64,000 bases of DNA from Vibrio ruber DSM 16370 (GCF_900163965.1 NZ_FULE01000037.1:1-64000), one strand, 5' to 3'; numbered from the stretch's first letter, positions 17,450 to 28,294 are shown. Made by a program: numbers and translations. The notes: a model not told the origin generated them from the sequence alone.

Positions 17450-18292
17450 TTAACCTTTGGTACTGCCTGCTGTTAAGCCAGATACAAAGTATTTTTGTAG
17501 GGACAGATAAAGCAGCGCGACCGGAATTGAAATCAGCACTGCACCTGCGGCATAAGTGGTATAACTTGCACCCATTTTTTCCACGACTAAATTATATAAA
17601 CCGATGGGCAAGGTATAATTTTCCGGCGTTCTTAAAATCGTTGTCGCGAGAATAAAATCGCCCAGAGGCCCCGTGAAGGAGAATAATGCGACGACCGCAA
17701 TAATCGGTTTTGAAATCGGCAATATAATTTCCAGAAAAATACGGATATGACTGGCACCATCCATTTTGGCCGATTCATCCAGATCCCTCGGTATTGCGTC
17801 CAGATAGCCTTTCATTAAATAGGTATTCATCGGGATCATGCCCCCGACATACACCAGCACTAATGCAAGGTGGCTATTAATTAAGCCCAACATCTGTGCC
17901 AGCACAAAGATCGCAATTAAGGCCGAGAATTGCGGGATCATCTGCAATAGCAGAAACAGCATCAGCCCATTTTTTCTGCCCTTAAAGCGAAAGCGTGAGA
18001 ACGCATATGACGTGCATGACACACAGATCAGCGTCAGTACCATGGTCAAAAAGCTGATTTTCAGGCTATTCCAGAACCAAGTCAGATAGGCCACTTTGTC
18101 ATTGGCAAACAAAGTGGCATAGTGACTCCACGTTGGGTTATCCGGGAAAATCGACTCACCCATGATACTGTTGCCCGGATAGAATGATGCACCAACCGTC
18201 CAGACTAATGGGTAAATAATGATCACCGCTACCAACAGGATCAGACCGTAACTCAATGTCAGTCGAATGCGATTACTACGTTTAATACTCAT
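17450..18292 (-). CDS. ganG: ABC transporter permease, MalG type
   Basis: 280 aa, inner-membrane permease with six predicted helices and the EAA-type cytoplasmic loop (ESAKMDGASHIRIFLEIILP) that contacts the ATPase. It is 21 nt downstream of the MalF-type permease. It forms the translocation pore with that protein and is inferred to import galacto-oligosaccharides from genome context. It ends 16 nt before ganA starts, so transporter and enzymes share one message. Confidence 0.9.
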   Translation of the reverse strand: MSIKRSNRIRLTLSYGLILLVAVIIIYPLVWTVGASFYPGNSIMGESIFPDNPTWSHYATLFANDKVAYLTWFWNSLKISFLTMVLTLICVSCTSYAFSRFRFKGRKNGLMLFLLLQMIPQFSALIAIFVLAQMLGLINSHLALVLVYVGGMIPMNTYLMKGYLDAIPRDLDESAKMDGASHIRIFLEIILPISKPIIAVVALFSFTGPLGDFILATTILRTPENYTLPIGLYNLVVEKMGASYTTYAAGAVLISIPVALLYLSLQKYFVSGLTAGSTKG

Positions 18293-18313
18293 AGTTTTAT
18301 ACTCATCATATGG

Positions 18314-19621
18314 TTATCTCGCCTCTTCTTTGAATGACTTAGTCATCCGGAATTGCCAAAGGGCAATCCCCACCACGAAAATCGACAGTAACAAGGTGAT
18401 TGCAGAAGCCACCCCGTATTGCGAGGACGACATCGTTAATTTGTAAATCCATGACACGAGGATATCGGTACCGCCCGCGTTACTGCCGATGACCGCAGGG
18501 CCACCATTGTTAAACAGATAAATGATATTGAAGTTATTGAAATTAAACGTGTATTGCGTAATCAAAATCGGTGCAATGGAATACAGCACCAGCGGTAAGG
18601 TGATGGTTCTTAACTGTTGAAATTTACTGGCACCATCCATCGTCGCGGCTTCATACAGATCACCCGGAATCGCCTGTAATACCCCGGTGGTCATGGCAAA
18701 TACAAACGGGAAACCGAGCCAGGTCTGAATCATGATCAGTGCAATTTTGGTCCAGAACGGATCGGTCAGCCAAGCTTTCGGCTCAATCCCAAAGCAGTCG
18801 AGAATCACGTTGTTGATCACCCCAAAGCTGTCGTTAAACATCCCGGTAAAAATCAGGATGGTGACAAAACCGGGGACCGCCCAAGGCAGAATAAAGATAG
18901 TCCGGATCAATGGCTTAAATTTCAGATCTTTCTGGTTAACCAGAATCGCCAACAGCACGCCGACAGTACATTGCAATGTGGAGGCAACTAACGTCCAGAC
19001 GACCGTCCACTGCAATACATCGATAAACGTGTTGCGCCATAAGTTAATGTGGAAAATGTTAAAAAAGTTCTTTAACCCAACCCAGTCAACCAGCTTTGCC
19101 GGCGGTGAGTTGTATAAGTTGTAGTTGGTAAAGCCAATGGCAAAACCAAAGATAATCGGAAACACCACCACAAACACCAAGAGGATAAAACCGGGACTAA
19201 TCATCAGATAAGGAAAACCGGCATTGATTACATTGCGGTACTGAACGCGTAATGAATTCAGCGGGCGTCCCTCATCAAACAATCGACCATTTTTGTACGC
19301 GTCATGGATGCTCAATGCATAAACCGCTAAACCAAATAGCACAACAAGCGAGGCAATAATCCCTTTTGCAAGCAGGAAAACCGAGTTGTCTTCAGGCAGG
19401 TTTTCGCCCAGTGTGACAAGCCCCCACATCCCGTGAGAAATAAAATCACTGGTTACCGCATAAAAACTCGTGAGCAAGATGAAAAACATCATGCCTTTAA
19501 CAAACTGTCGGTTATAGAACTGGCCGAAGCCAGGCATGAACGCCAGTAAGGAGGCCGTCAATCGGTGGGATCGATAACGCCCCGAGTCATGCTTAAAATG
19601 TTCACTCATGTCAGGTATCAC
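18314..19621 (-). CDS. ganF: ABC transporter permease, MalF type
   Basis: 435 aa. It has extra N-terminal hydrophobic segments before the six-helix permease core, as in MalF-like proteins, and the EAA loop YEAATMDGASKFQQLRTITLP. GTG 19621 is preferred because GGAG lies 7 nt before it; an in-frame ATG follows four codons later. It is the partner of the MalG-type protein and the ATPase encoded divergently at 21181. The substrate is inferred from the galactanase neighbours. Confidence 0.9.
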   Translation of the reverse strand: MIPDMSEHFKHDSGRYRSHRLTASLLAFMPGFGQFYNRQFVKGMMFFILLTSFYAVTSDFISHGMWGLVTLGENLPEDNSVFLLAKGIIASLVVLFGLAVYALSIHDAYKNGRLFDEGRPLNSLRVQYRNVINAGFPYLMISPGFILLVFVVVFPIIFGFAIGFTNYNLYNSPPAKLVDWVGLKNFFNIFHINLWRNTFIDVLQWTVVWTLVASTLQCTVGVLLAILVNQKDLKFKPLIRTIFILPWAVPGFVTILIFTGMFNDSFGVINNVILDCFGIEPKAWLTDPFWTKIALIMIQTWLGFPFVFAMTTGVLQAIPGDLYEAATMDGASKFQQLRTITLPLVLYSIAPILITQYTFNFNNFNIIYLFNNGGPAVIGSNAGGTDILVSWIYKLTMSSSQYGVASAITLLLSIFVVGIALWQFRMTKSFKEEAR

Positions 19622-19727
19622 TTACAAACTCCATTTCAGAAACATCTGGGGGAAATTTCTGGCGTCTGTCGGCTCACATTAAAACGCACATAGGCCAACA
19701 ACTGCTTTCGCCAGACAATACCTTCAA

Positions 19728-20963
19728 CTACTGGCCCATCATGGCGTGGTTCGCTTCGATTTGCATATGGATACTTTCTACCGCGGCGTCGAGTGCACTT
19801 TTCGCATCTTGTTTATTGGTCGCGATCAATTGCAGTGCGCTGTTCGCCGGCCCCCAGACTTCATTCATTTCCGGAATGGAAGGCATTGAGGTTGCATGTA
19901 GGGATTGCATCGCAACCGCACTGGCACCCGGGTCATTTTTGATCACCGGATCGTTCACCAGTTTTTTCACCGCCGGGACTTCACCCGTCAGTTCAAAACG
20001 GCGTTTGGCGTTATCGTAATTATTGATGAAGGTAATAAATTCCTGTGCGAGGGGTTTATTTTTCGAGAAGGTGGAAATGCTATAACTCTTCACCCCCATA
20101 AATGATCCCATTGGTTCACCGGAGGGTAATTTTGGCAGTGGTGCAACACCATAATTGATGCCTGCTTCTTTATACGGCTGAAGCGACCAAGGCCCTGTTT
20201 CAACAATTGCGGCTTTGCCCGAGGTAAATAATGAATCAATCGCATTCAACCCGTTATTACCAATAATACCGGTCGGAAATAGTTTTGATGTATAAAACTT
20301 CTGAATGAATTTTGCGCCTTCAATTGCTCCGGGAGTGTTGAGTAATATTTTTTCCGGGTCATAAGAACCGTCAGATTTTTTACCGAAAATATCGCCACCC
20401 ATACCATTTAAAATGCCGTAGGTGTAATAAAGTTCATCCCATTTTGCCAGCAAGCCGTATTTATTTTCTTTACGAAACCGCTTCGATAATTCAAATATTT
20501 TATCCAACGTATCAGGCAGTTCAGAAATAAGATCTTTGTTGTAAACCATAAATACGGTTTCAACTGATTTTGGTAAACCGTAGAGAACGCCATTATAAGT
20601 CAATGCCGCAATCGAAGGCTGACTAAATGTATCGATCACCGCTTGCTCAACCTGAACCGGCGCAAGCAAACCTTGAATCACTGCCCCACCAATCTGATCA
20701 TGAGGAATTAAGACCACATCAGGCCCGGTGCCCGCCGGGCCGTCCATCCGCAGCGATTCGATCTGACCACCGTATGGCATTTCAACAACTTTCACGTTTA
20801 CATCGTGCTGTTTTTCAAATGCTGCAACCGCTTGTTCATTACCAAAAGACTTTTGGATGTCCTCCCAGACTAATAAGGATTGCTGCGCCAACACCATTGG
20901 CGAACAAAATAGAGCCGTCACTGCAAGCGCAGTTATTTTTTTACTAAATTTATTATTATTCAT
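19728..20963 (-). CDS. ganE: Periplasmic sugar-binding protein of galacto-oligosaccharide ABC transporter
   Basis: 411 aa from ATG 20963. A Sec signal peptide (KKITALAVTALFCSPMVLAQ) is cleaved before QQSLLVWEDIQKSF, the typical start of a MalE-like fold. The first strand, DVVLIPHDQIGG hinge region and EVWGPANSALQ near the end follow solute-binding family 1. It should bind galactan oligomers in the periplasm and deliver them to the permeases. A 106-nt spacer to the next gene lets it be made in excess, as is usual for binding proteins. Confidence 0.9.
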   Translation of the reverse strand: MNNNKFSKKITALAVTALFCSPMVLAQQSLLVWEDIQKSFGNEQAVAAFEKQHDVNVKVVEMPYGGQIESLRMDGPAGTGPDVVLIPHDQIGGAVIQGLLAPVQVEQAVIDTFSQPSIAALTYNGVLYGLPKSVETVFMVYNKDLISELPDTLDKIFELSKRFRKENKYGLLAKWDELYYTYGILNGMGGDIFGKKSDGSYDPEKILLNTPGAIEGAKFIQKFYTSKLFPTGIIGNNGLNAIDSLFTSGKAAIVETGPWSLQPYKEAGINYGVAPLPKLPSGEPMGSFMGVKSYSISTFSKNKPLAQEFITFINNYDNAKRRFELTGEVPAVKKLVNDPVIKNDPGASAVAMQSLHATSMPSIPEMNEVWGPANSALQLIATNKQDAKSALDAAVESIHMQIEANHAMMGQ

Positions 20964-21180
20964 AAAAAATCTCACGTCTTTGTATTTGGAAAAATAAAAT
21001 TTATGGTGCAAATATGCTCCTTTGTGTTAGTTTTTCCATACAAGCAATTCATTCACGTGATACAAATCACTTTAGCAAGCGGTTATTGTGATAAAACAAA
21101 CAAGTAAAAATAAAATTTACTAAATAAAAACCGAATGAGATCACACATTTTTATTTATTATCATTTATGAGGAACTTAAA
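20964..21180. promoter_or_regulatory. Divergent ganE/ganK promoter region with CRP-like site
   Basis: A 217-nt region between divergent transport genes. CGTGA-TACAAA-TCACT at 21056-21071 fits the cAMP-CRP palindrome well, and GTTATTGTGATAAAAC follows as a half-site. This suggests catabolite control of both transcription units. A GanR (LacI-type) operator is expected here. TAGCAAGCGGTTATT near 21074-21088 loosely resembles TAGCAACGGATTTT upstream of the second GH53 gene (minus strand), but the match is too weak to call. Confidence 0.6.
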
Positions 21181-22284
21181 ATGTCTTCGATTCAATTATC
21201 CAATGTCGTAAAACGTTTTGACGATACCCAAACGATTCACAACGTAAACTTATCAATAGAAGAAGGTGAATTTGTGGTATTTGTCGGCCCGTCAGGTTGT
21301 GGAAAATCGACACTGTTGCGCATGATTGCCGGTTTAGAAGAGATCAGTGATGGGGCTATCTCGATTGCAGGCAATGTGGTCAACGACACTCCCCCGTCAG
21401 AACGCGGCGTCGCCATGGTATTTCAGTCTTATGCGCTCTACCCGCATATGACGGTTGCTGAAAACATGGGGTACTCGTTAAAAGTCAACAAAGTGCCCAA
21501 ACAAGAGCTGGAGAAGAAAGTCCGTCTGGTCAGTAAAGCCCTGCAATTGGAACAACTGCTCGATCGCAAACCCGCTCAGCTTTCAGGCGGACAGCGCCAG
21601 CGCGTTGCCATCGGCCGGGCGATCGTCAGAGATCCGCAAGTCTTTTTGTTTGATGAACCGCTCTCAAACCTTGATGCAGAACTACGGGTAGACATGCGCC
21701 TGCATATTGCCAAATTACACCAAGAACTCAAATCAACCATGATCTATGTGACGCACGACCAAGTCGAAGCCATGACACTTGCGGATAAAATCGTCGTGCT
21801 TCGTGATGGAAAAGTTGAGCAGGTGGGTTCACCAATGGATCTGTACCATCACCCGATTAACAGATTTGTTGCCGGATTTATCGGCTCACCTAAAATGAAC
21901 TTTATCCCCTGTACCATCGAAGGCTGGGATGAAAACAGCTTAACCGTAAATCTCAATGTTGGCCGTTCAATCACTCTACCGATAAAAACAGCGCCCATTG
22001 CAACCGGCAAAGAGCTCACGCTAGGGATCAGGCCTGAACATCTCACGACAAGTCCGGATATCATTACGCTGGCATTCCAGTGTGAAGTAGTCGAGAGACT
22101 GGGAGGCATGACGTACATTTTTGGCCAGTGTGGCGGTGTGGATGACTTCAAGTACCTTCACCATGGGGATACACAAATACAGCCGGGTGAGTCAATTTCG
22201 TTATTTACATCACCTTCCCATTTACACATTTTTGACCCCGATGGAAACGTCATTCAATTTGATTCTGTACAATCAACGCATTAA
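21181..22284 (+). CDS. ganK: ABC transporter ATPase, MalK/UgpC type
   Basis: 367 aa. The Walker A is GPSGCGKST (36-44), followed by the Q-loop in VFQSYALYPHMT, the signature LSGGQRQR and the Walker B VFLFDEP. The C-terminal third is the OB-fold regulatory domain of the CUT1 sugar-importer group. It energises the GanFG permeases. It is transcribed divergently from ganE with a good ribosome site (GAGGAACTTAAA) and followed by the LacI-type regulator. The name follows the Dickeya gan nomenclature as I remember it. Confidence 0.9.
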   Translation: MSSIQLSNVVKRFDDTQTIHNVNLSIEEGEFVVFVGPSGCGKSTLLRMIAGLEEISDGAISIAGNVVNDTPPSERGVAMVFQSYALYPHMTVAENMGYSLKVNKVPKQELEKKVRLVSKALQLEQLLDRKPAQLSGGQRQRVAIGRAIVRDPQVFLFDEPLSNLDAELRVDMRLHIAKLHQELKSTMIYVTHDQVEAMTLADKIVVLRDGKVEQVGSPMDLYHHPINRFVAGFIGSPKMNFIPCTIEGWDENSLTVNLNVGRSITLPIKTAPIATGKELTLGIRPEHLTTSPDIITLAFQCEVVERLGGMTYIFGQCGGVDDFKYLHHGDTQIQPGESISLFTSPSHLHIFDPDGNVIQFDSVQSTH

Positions 22285-22353
22285 CGTTTTCGTGCCAAAG
22301 TGCATTCAGAATACGCTTTGGCATCATCGGATCGTTCGATAAAAATAATATAG

Positions 22354-23370
<1,017 letters not shown>

Positions 23371-23622
23371 ATACGGGACGGTTTTTATTTTCAATCACAC
23401 AATGGCACATCGAGTAGATACCTTTCATTTTGGCAAGGATCTTCCTCACAATGCCCGAAGTAAATTTACTGTGACAATTCATTGATAATCACAACCCGAT
23501 AAAATACTTGATTCCGATATCCCGAATCTATTTATCAATCACATCCATTTTAAAATCCGTTGCTATTCTTTTCCTGACGTCATGACGTGACGATAACGTG
23601 AATGAATAACAACGGTGAAACG

Positions 23623-24621
23623 ATGAATAAGACCTTAAAAATACTTGCTATTTTCAGCTCACTCGCCACATCGGGCTATTCTCATGCGCTGATTAAAGGT
23701 GCAGATATTAGCTGGATCACGCAGATGGAAGACAGTGGCTACGAGTTCTACAACGACTGGGGGTATCGGCAAGATGTCCTGTCCATATTACGCGACCATG
23801 GCATGAACGCCGTCCGTTTACGGGTTTGGGTGAACCCTCGCGATGGGTATTACAATTCACTGCAAGACGTGATCACCAAAGCCAAATGGGCGAAAGCCGC
23901 CAATATGGATGTGATGATCGATTTCCACTACAGCGATACGTGGGCAGATCCGGGCAATCAATGGAAGCCAGCGGCATGGGCGCAACTCAGTTTTGACGAT
24001 TTAATGGCCCGGGTCTGGTCTTACACCCGTGACTCACTCAATACCTTAAAAGCGGCCGGTATTACCCCCAAGTGGATTCAAGTCGGAAATGAAACCAATA
24101 ACGGTATGTTGTGGAATGACGGCATGGCATCAAGCAACATGCGTAATTATGCATGGTTATTTAATAGCGGACGCAACGCTGCGAAAGAAGTCTTCCCGAA
24201 TGCAAAAGTCATTGTTCATTTGGCGAATTGCCATGACAACGCTAATTTCCGCTGGATACTGGATGGCTTACAGGCCAATAGTGCCTGGTGGGATGTGATT
24301 GGTGCATCATCTTACCCTAAAAATGCGACGGGCATGAGTTGGCAAGAAGCAAACCGCCGCTGTCTCAATAATCTTAATGATATGGTCAAGCGCTACGGGA
24401 CCGAAGTGATGATCACTGAAATCGGGGTACCTTGGGATGATCCTGAATCAAAAACGATTGTTGCAGACATGATCCACAAAGTCCGGCAAGTCAATCAAAA
24501 TAAAGGGATTGGGATTTTTTACTGGGAGCCACAGGCATATAACTGGCAAGGTTATACCTTGGGCGCATGGAATCCAGACACACGCCGTCCGACTCAGGCG
24601 CTGGATGCTTTTCTTGAATAA
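23623..24621 (+). CDS. Secreted GH53 endo-beta-1,4-galactanase
   Basis: 332 aa from ATG 23623, preferred to an ATG seven codons earlier because GGTGAA precedes it. A Sec signal (ILAIFSSLATSGYSHA) leads into LIKGADISWITQMEDSGY, the compact bacterial/fungal type of GH53. The acid/base is Glu157 in WIQVGNETNNG and the nucleophile Glu266 in VMITEIGVPW. It lacks a lipobox, so unlike the 16201 enzyme it should be free in the periplasm or exported. A division of labour, long galactan outside and oligomers at the membrane, is plausible but unproven. Confidence 0.92.
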   Translation: MNKTLKILAIFSSLATSGYSHALIKGADISWITQMEDSGYEFYNDWGYRQDVLSILRDHGMNAVRLRVWVNPRDGYYNSLQDVITKAKWAKAANMDVMIDFHYSDTWADPGNQWKPAAWAQLSFDDLMARVWSYTRDSLNTLKAAGITPKWIQVGNETNNGMLWNDGMASSNMRNYAWLFNSGRNAAKEVFPNAKVIVHLANCHDNANFRWILDGLQANSAWWDVIGASSYPKNATGMSWQEANRRCLNNLNDMVKRYGTEVMITEIGVPWDDPESKTIVADMIHKVRQVNQNKGIGIFYWEPQAYNWQGYTLGAWNPDTRRPTQALDAFLE

Positions 24622-24636
24622 CAAGTAACTTGCCCC

Positions 24637-24656
24637 GCCCCTCAATGATGAGGGGC
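24637..24656 (+). terminator. Stem-loop after the second galactanase gene
   Basis: GCCCCTCA-ATGA-TGAGGGGC, 16 nt past the stop. The stem is GC-rich but without an obvious T-run, so moderate confidence as a terminator. Confidence 0.55.
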
Positions 24657-24771
24657 ATCCTCAAAAGTTCACTATCCGTCAATATGAGGTGTTAAACGCA
24701 CTGATTGACGCCAGATTAAACATGCAATTCAATCCGTGACACAGAACACACCATCATTGAGTAAGCGTGTG

Positions 24772-25386
24772 TTAAGCACGACTTTTAGCGAGGAGCAGGT
24801 TCACTTTCCCTTTTGCTGTTTTACCAATGGCTTGCATAAGCTGAAAGCTTGGCTTGACGATTCCCGATTGCTCTAAGTCCTCTACCATTTGAAGCCAAAG
24901 TTTGGCTGTCATCTGTGCATCAGCTAATGCCCGGTGGAATACACCGTCATTGTCGATGTTTTTGTAGCGAACAAGCGCACCGAGTTTGTGTGACGGTGCA
25001 TCTTGAATCAGCCGCCTTGCAACCAGTAAAGAGCAAGCAAACTCTCCTGAATAACCACGGTTGATTCTCTCAAGCTCTGCGTCTAAAAATCGTTTATCGA
25101 ACGAAGCGTTGTGAGCAATCAGGTTCTCACCGGTAATGAACTCACTAAACGATGCCATTACTTCATCACAGCTTGGTGCTGTACGTAACATGTGATTGGT
25201 GATGCCAGTATAGCTTTCAATGAATGAGCTCACTCTGAAGCCCGGATTCATCAATTGCTGAAAACTATCGACAACCTCACCATCGACGAGTTTAACCGCA
25301 CCAATCTCGATTGCGCGGTCACCAAGATTAGGAGAGAGGCCAGTGGTTTCAAAGTCAAGTACGACTACGGAATTTGCTTGAGGCAT
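24772..25386 (-). CDS. DnaQ-like 3-prime to 5-prime exonuclease (DEDDh)
   Basis: 204 aa, one exonuclease domain with all three Exo motifs: VVLDFETTG (Exo I), [14 protein letters not shown] (Exo II) and [14 protein letters not shown] (Exo III, with the catalytic His and Asp). It resembles the proofreading epsilon domain and PolC/ExoX-like proteins but lacks the polymerase-binding tail of DnaQ, so it is probably a stand-alone DNA or RNA exonuclease. It is convergent with the galactanase gene and has no operon partner. Confidence 0.85.
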   Translation of the reverse strand: MPQANSVVVLDFETTGLSPNLGDRAIEIGAVKLVDGEVVDSFQQLMNPGFRVSSFIESYTGITNHMLRTAPSCDEVMASFSEFITGENLIAHNASFDKRFLDAELERINRGYSGEFACSLLVARRLIQDAPSHKLGALVRYKNIDNDGVFHRALADAQMTAKLWLQMVEDLEQSGIVKPSFQLMQAIGKTAKGKVNLLLAKSRA

Positions 25387-25479
25387 GCAGTTTTCCAGCT
25401 AAATAATAATGTGCAAGAGTATCATCGAAAGTGGTAGAAAAAGAAAGGCGATAGCCGCCGCTGATAAGACTCCAAGTAT

Positions 25480-27042
25480 GTGTCCATACAAATGAGTAAC
25501 ATTGATGATTATCATCCCAAAAACACTAAATCAGTTCCTTTTATCTTGATTAAGCCGAACAGTTTAGTAATAGTGTATTCACTTAGTAAAAGTAATTGTA
25601 TATCATCGAATACAAGAATAAGGCTTATTATCGTGTTATCTTTCATTAGAATAATATTTGTTATTTGCATCATTAATCTATGTGGCTCATTTCAAGTTTT
25701 TGCCAAAAATGAACAAGTAGAGTTAGCCGGACGTATGATTGATACTGACGCATACATAGCGACTTCCGGCTTCAAAAAACTGAACTCAGTCAACATAAAA
25801 AATATAAATAAATTCAGCAATTTGGGTAATCTAACAATTACTGCCGAGGATATTGATCTTCATTTTGCCGGAGAAAATAATACCGTCACGGCAATCACTC
25901 TTGAATTACAGTCATCCCATCCGAAAAAATTCAACCAAACAATCTCTTCTCTGAAGCAATTCAAGAAAATATCCAGTTTAGATATAAGACTGAATTCTCC
26001 AATGCATCGACTTGATTTGAGCCAACTGCAAGGATTAAAAGAGTTTAAATTTACTGGCACAAAATTCATTCCACAAAATCTTATACTGCCAAACACAGTG
26101 AAAGAACTATCAATCAGCTCTCCAAAATTTCATACGAATGAATTAAAAGAGTTCAAACATATCCAAACACTATATATAACAACAGATCATCTAACTTTTG
26201 ATCCAAACACGCCAATACCAGCAATCCAAAAAGTTTCTCTAACATTAGACAATACCTCTCTGAATGGAATCGAGCAGTTCCCTAACCTGAAATTTATAGA
26301 ACTTAACACCATCCGGTTAACCGATTATTCAGCACTTACAAATCTGAAATTATTAGAGCAGCTAGAAATTACGACTACCGGTGTTGATATACTGCCCGCC
26401 ATTCATAACCCAACAATTCAAAAACTTATTATCCGTTACCTGGATACTCATGACCTCAATAGTGAACGTTATCTGGGGAATACTGAGCACTTTAAAGATA
26501 AGATAGGAAAAACTATCAACAATATCGATCAAATTACGGCAATGACCGGATTAAAATCACTCGAACTACAACACCCTACAATAAATGTAACGCCTCTTGA
26601 AAAAATGGCGATAGAGAAGTTAACTCTTTCTCGTCATCATCCGATGCCTATTGGTACATTGCGTAACATGAAGCACCTCAAAACGCTTAAACTGGGATAT
26701 AAAGAATATGAAGGGAATGAGCTAATACAGATAATTAATTCAAAGTATACCGATAAAAATGAATTTGATGCTCTGATCATTTCTAATGCCGAACGAGGTA
26801 GTATTGTTTATGGCAAGAACTCTACATTAATTCCAGTTCATAAAATTCAGCTAGATACTTACACTCGCTGTGGTTCGAATCAGATTGTACTGAACCCTAA
26901 ATTTATGGATCTTTCTATTAACGATTACATGTCTGTCCTCAAGAAAGCTTTTGCACAAACCAACGCTGGAGTAGAAAGCCGATACTTCATCCAGTCATGC
27001 AATAGTTCCAGTGCTGTTATTAATAAAATCATAGTTCACTAA
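25480..27042 (+). CDS. Leucine-rich-repeat-like exported protein
   Basis: 520 aa, clearly AT-rich relative to the gal/gan genes. After about 45 N-terminal residues comes a hydrophobic segment (LIIVLSFIRIIFVICIINLC), then FAKNEQVELAG, suggesting an unusually long signal or anchor. Much of the rest is irregular repeats of about 22 residues with spaced Leu/Ile (ISSLDIRLNS, LKEFKFTGTKF, VKELSISSPKF, LKTLKLGYKEY), the look of a leucine-rich-repeat solenoid. The start is uncertain: GTG 25480 or ATG 25492, neither with a clear ribosome site. No family is recognised; surface recognition is a guess. Confidence 0.6.
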   Translation: MSIQMSNIDDYHPKNTKSVPFILIKPNSLVIVYSLSKSNCISSNTRIRLIIVLSFIRIIFVICIINLCGSFQVFAKNEQVELAGRMIDTDAYIATSGFKKLNSVNIKNINKFSNLGNLTITAEDIDLHFAGENNTVTAITLELQSSHPKKFNQTISSLKQFKKISSLDIRLNSPMHRLDLSQLQGLKEFKFTGTKFIPQNLILPNTVKELSISSPKFHTNELKEFKHIQTLYITTDHLTFDPNTPIPAIQKVSLTLDNTSLNGIEQFPNLKFIELNTIRLTDYSALTNLKLLEQLEITTTGVDILPAIHNPTIQKLIIRYLDTHDLNSERYLGNTEHFKDKIGKTINNIDQITAMTGLKSLELQHPTINVTPLEKMAIEKLTLSRHHPMPIGTLRNMKHLKTLKLGYKEYEGNELIQIINSKYTDKNEFDALIISNAERGSIVYGKNSTLIPVHKIQLDTYTRCGSNQIVLNPKFMDLSINDYMSVLKKAFAQTNAGVESRYFIQSCNSSSAVINKIIVH

Positions 27043-27223
27043 CTTTCGATCTAGGCAAGATGATGTGTCACAACCTCATCTTGTCTTTTCTTCATGGGCT
27101 GCTTTATTGGTATTTGACGATTACACTGGATGAGCCATTCGCAGTAACATTGTTGCCGAAATTTCCTCTCGGCATAGAGAATCACGTCTCGCGTATTTGT
27201 GCCATTTTCTCATTTGCAATTAA

Positions 27224-27508
27224 CTGGAACACACTTTAGATTTCGAGATTGCCGCTGAGCAGACAACTCATCTTGGTCGTATAGTTTTCATCATCTTTCC
27301 CCACCGTGGTAATTTCACCATTAACTTTGAGTTGTTTATCCATCGAAAACAGCGAGGATAAATCTTGCCACTCACTGAAGGTATCCGCACTCTGGAAATA
27401 CCACTTCTTAGTCATTTGCCGATAGTCGGTCAGCAAATCCGGAAAGCTGTTCAACTTCTGATTGATATAATTTGTTGTTCACTCATGAGAGTATCCCTAA
27501 CCGTTGTG
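27224..27508 (-). pseudogene. 5-prime remnant of an rhs gene
   Basis: Nearly identical to the start of the intact rhs at 41284, including its ATG (27486-27484) and a few bases of the upstream DUF4123 gene end. A 10-nt deletion near 27470, within the codons after MSEQQ, shifts the frame and stops translation after about 11 codons. Homology stops abruptly near 27224. It shows that an entire second rhs copy once lay here or that the island was duplicated; the lost body separates this 5-prime piece from the orphan 3-prime pieces to the right. Confidence 0.85.
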
Positions 27509-27764
27509 CACCCGATAAAAATAAACGGATACCCCCATCCCACATATTGGGTTTTCAAGCAGACGCTATTTTATTGGATCAGAAAGAAAACTGTTGGCTG
27601 ATAGGCAATTGACGGGAGGAAAATCTCATAAAAATAATAGGATTTCATATTTTCTCATTCATACAGGGGTCAGTAATTTTCTGTCACATCAGCATCATCA
27701 GTTCGGGAATAGCCTAATAATTGAGAGAACATTCAAGTCGTAGCTTGAAAAAAAACAAACTGTT
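27509..27764. other. AT-rich spacer before module copy 2
   Basis: About 255 bases with no credible gene, RNA or repeat that I can identify. It joins the rhs 5-prime remnant to the second C4-type module. Confidence 0.4.
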
Positions 27765-28075
27765 AACCCACACCCAAAATCTCATACTTTTTTCATACTT
27801 TTATTTTCCCAAAAACAGATAACCTACCCTCTGTACTGGCAAAATCCGGTGCCGGGCGTAGGAACCCGCAAATTAACCTCTAGCATTATAGGTTGCTAAC
27901 TTTACGTTGGTTTTCTACTATATGCGGCTTCAGCACACCTGAATTATGGTGAGCTGGGCAAGGCAGCTTCGGCTAGCCGTACCTAGAGGGCGGCATTCCT
28001 ACTCTTGTTCCAGTTCACCACCCGAGCGTAGGAACTCCCGTGGTGAAATAATCTCTAATCCTCTAGGAGTCTACT
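27765..28075 (+). promoter_or_regulatory. Leader of module copy 2 (C4-type antisense control region)
   Basis: Same layout as the copy at 4509. Site A is CCTCTAG at 27877-27883 and site C is CCTCTAGG at 28060-28067, running into the AGGAGT ribosome site. Both match the complement of segment B (CCTAGAGG, 27982-27989). The flanking constant pieces (GTAGGAA twice, TTCCTAC once) and the stem closed by TTCACCAC/GTGGTGAA are conserved. The specificity segment shares no similarity with copy 1, yet complementarity is intact at both sites. Confidence 0.78.
27924..28010 (+). ncRNA. C4-type antisense RNA, copy 2
   Basis: Two predicted stem-loops (CAGC-A-CACC with GGTG-A-GCTG; GCAGC-TTCG-GCT) followed by segment B CCTAGAGG and constant TTCCTAC. 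It overlaps a frame starting MVSWARQ that resembles the ash/Icd-like ORFs often annotated over C4 or P4 immunity RNAs. The RNA is the more likely product. Ends are approximate. Confidence 0.7.
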
Positions 28076-28273
28076 ATGTACGAAACCATCCCTTACAATC
28101 CCGAGTTTGCCCAGAAAGCCCGCGAATACTTGCGTCAGTTAGAAGAAATATTCGAAGCCGAACAGCGGCACAACAGTCAAGAACTACGCAACGTACTGCT
28201 GTATCTGAATAATCTAATTACCACTCATTATGTGCGCTACCATCAAGAGATTGACGGGGAGGATTTGGTGTAA
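28076..28273 (+). CDS. Small conserved protein of the C4-RNA module, copy 2
   Basis: 65 aa, MYETIPYNPEFAQ to HQEIDGEDLV. It differs from copies 3 and 4 at one residue (Pro9 versus His9) and from copy 1 at several. AGGAGT lies 5 nt upstream of the ATG and is part of the antisense target. The strong conservation of protein and total divergence of the RNA specificity segment point to selection on the product together with diversification of its control. Unknown function; no signal or membrane segment. Confidence 0.75.
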   Translation: MYETIPYNPEFAQKAREYLRQLEEIFEAEQRHNSQELRNVLLYLNNLITTHYVRYHQEIDGEDLV

Positions 28274-28294
28274 TTAATGGGTTTATTTGGATTT

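Noticed and set aside
20964..21180. GanR operator call at TAGCAAGCGGTTATT
   Set aside because: Only one loose partner match elsewhere in the locus and no clear palindrome; left as a remark.
27946..28212. MVSWARQ frame resembling ash/Icd-like phage proteins
   Set aside because: It overlaps the C4-like RNA and the small ORF and is broken or shortened in the other copies (frames at 30727 and 33480 do not agree), so the RNA is the conserved product.
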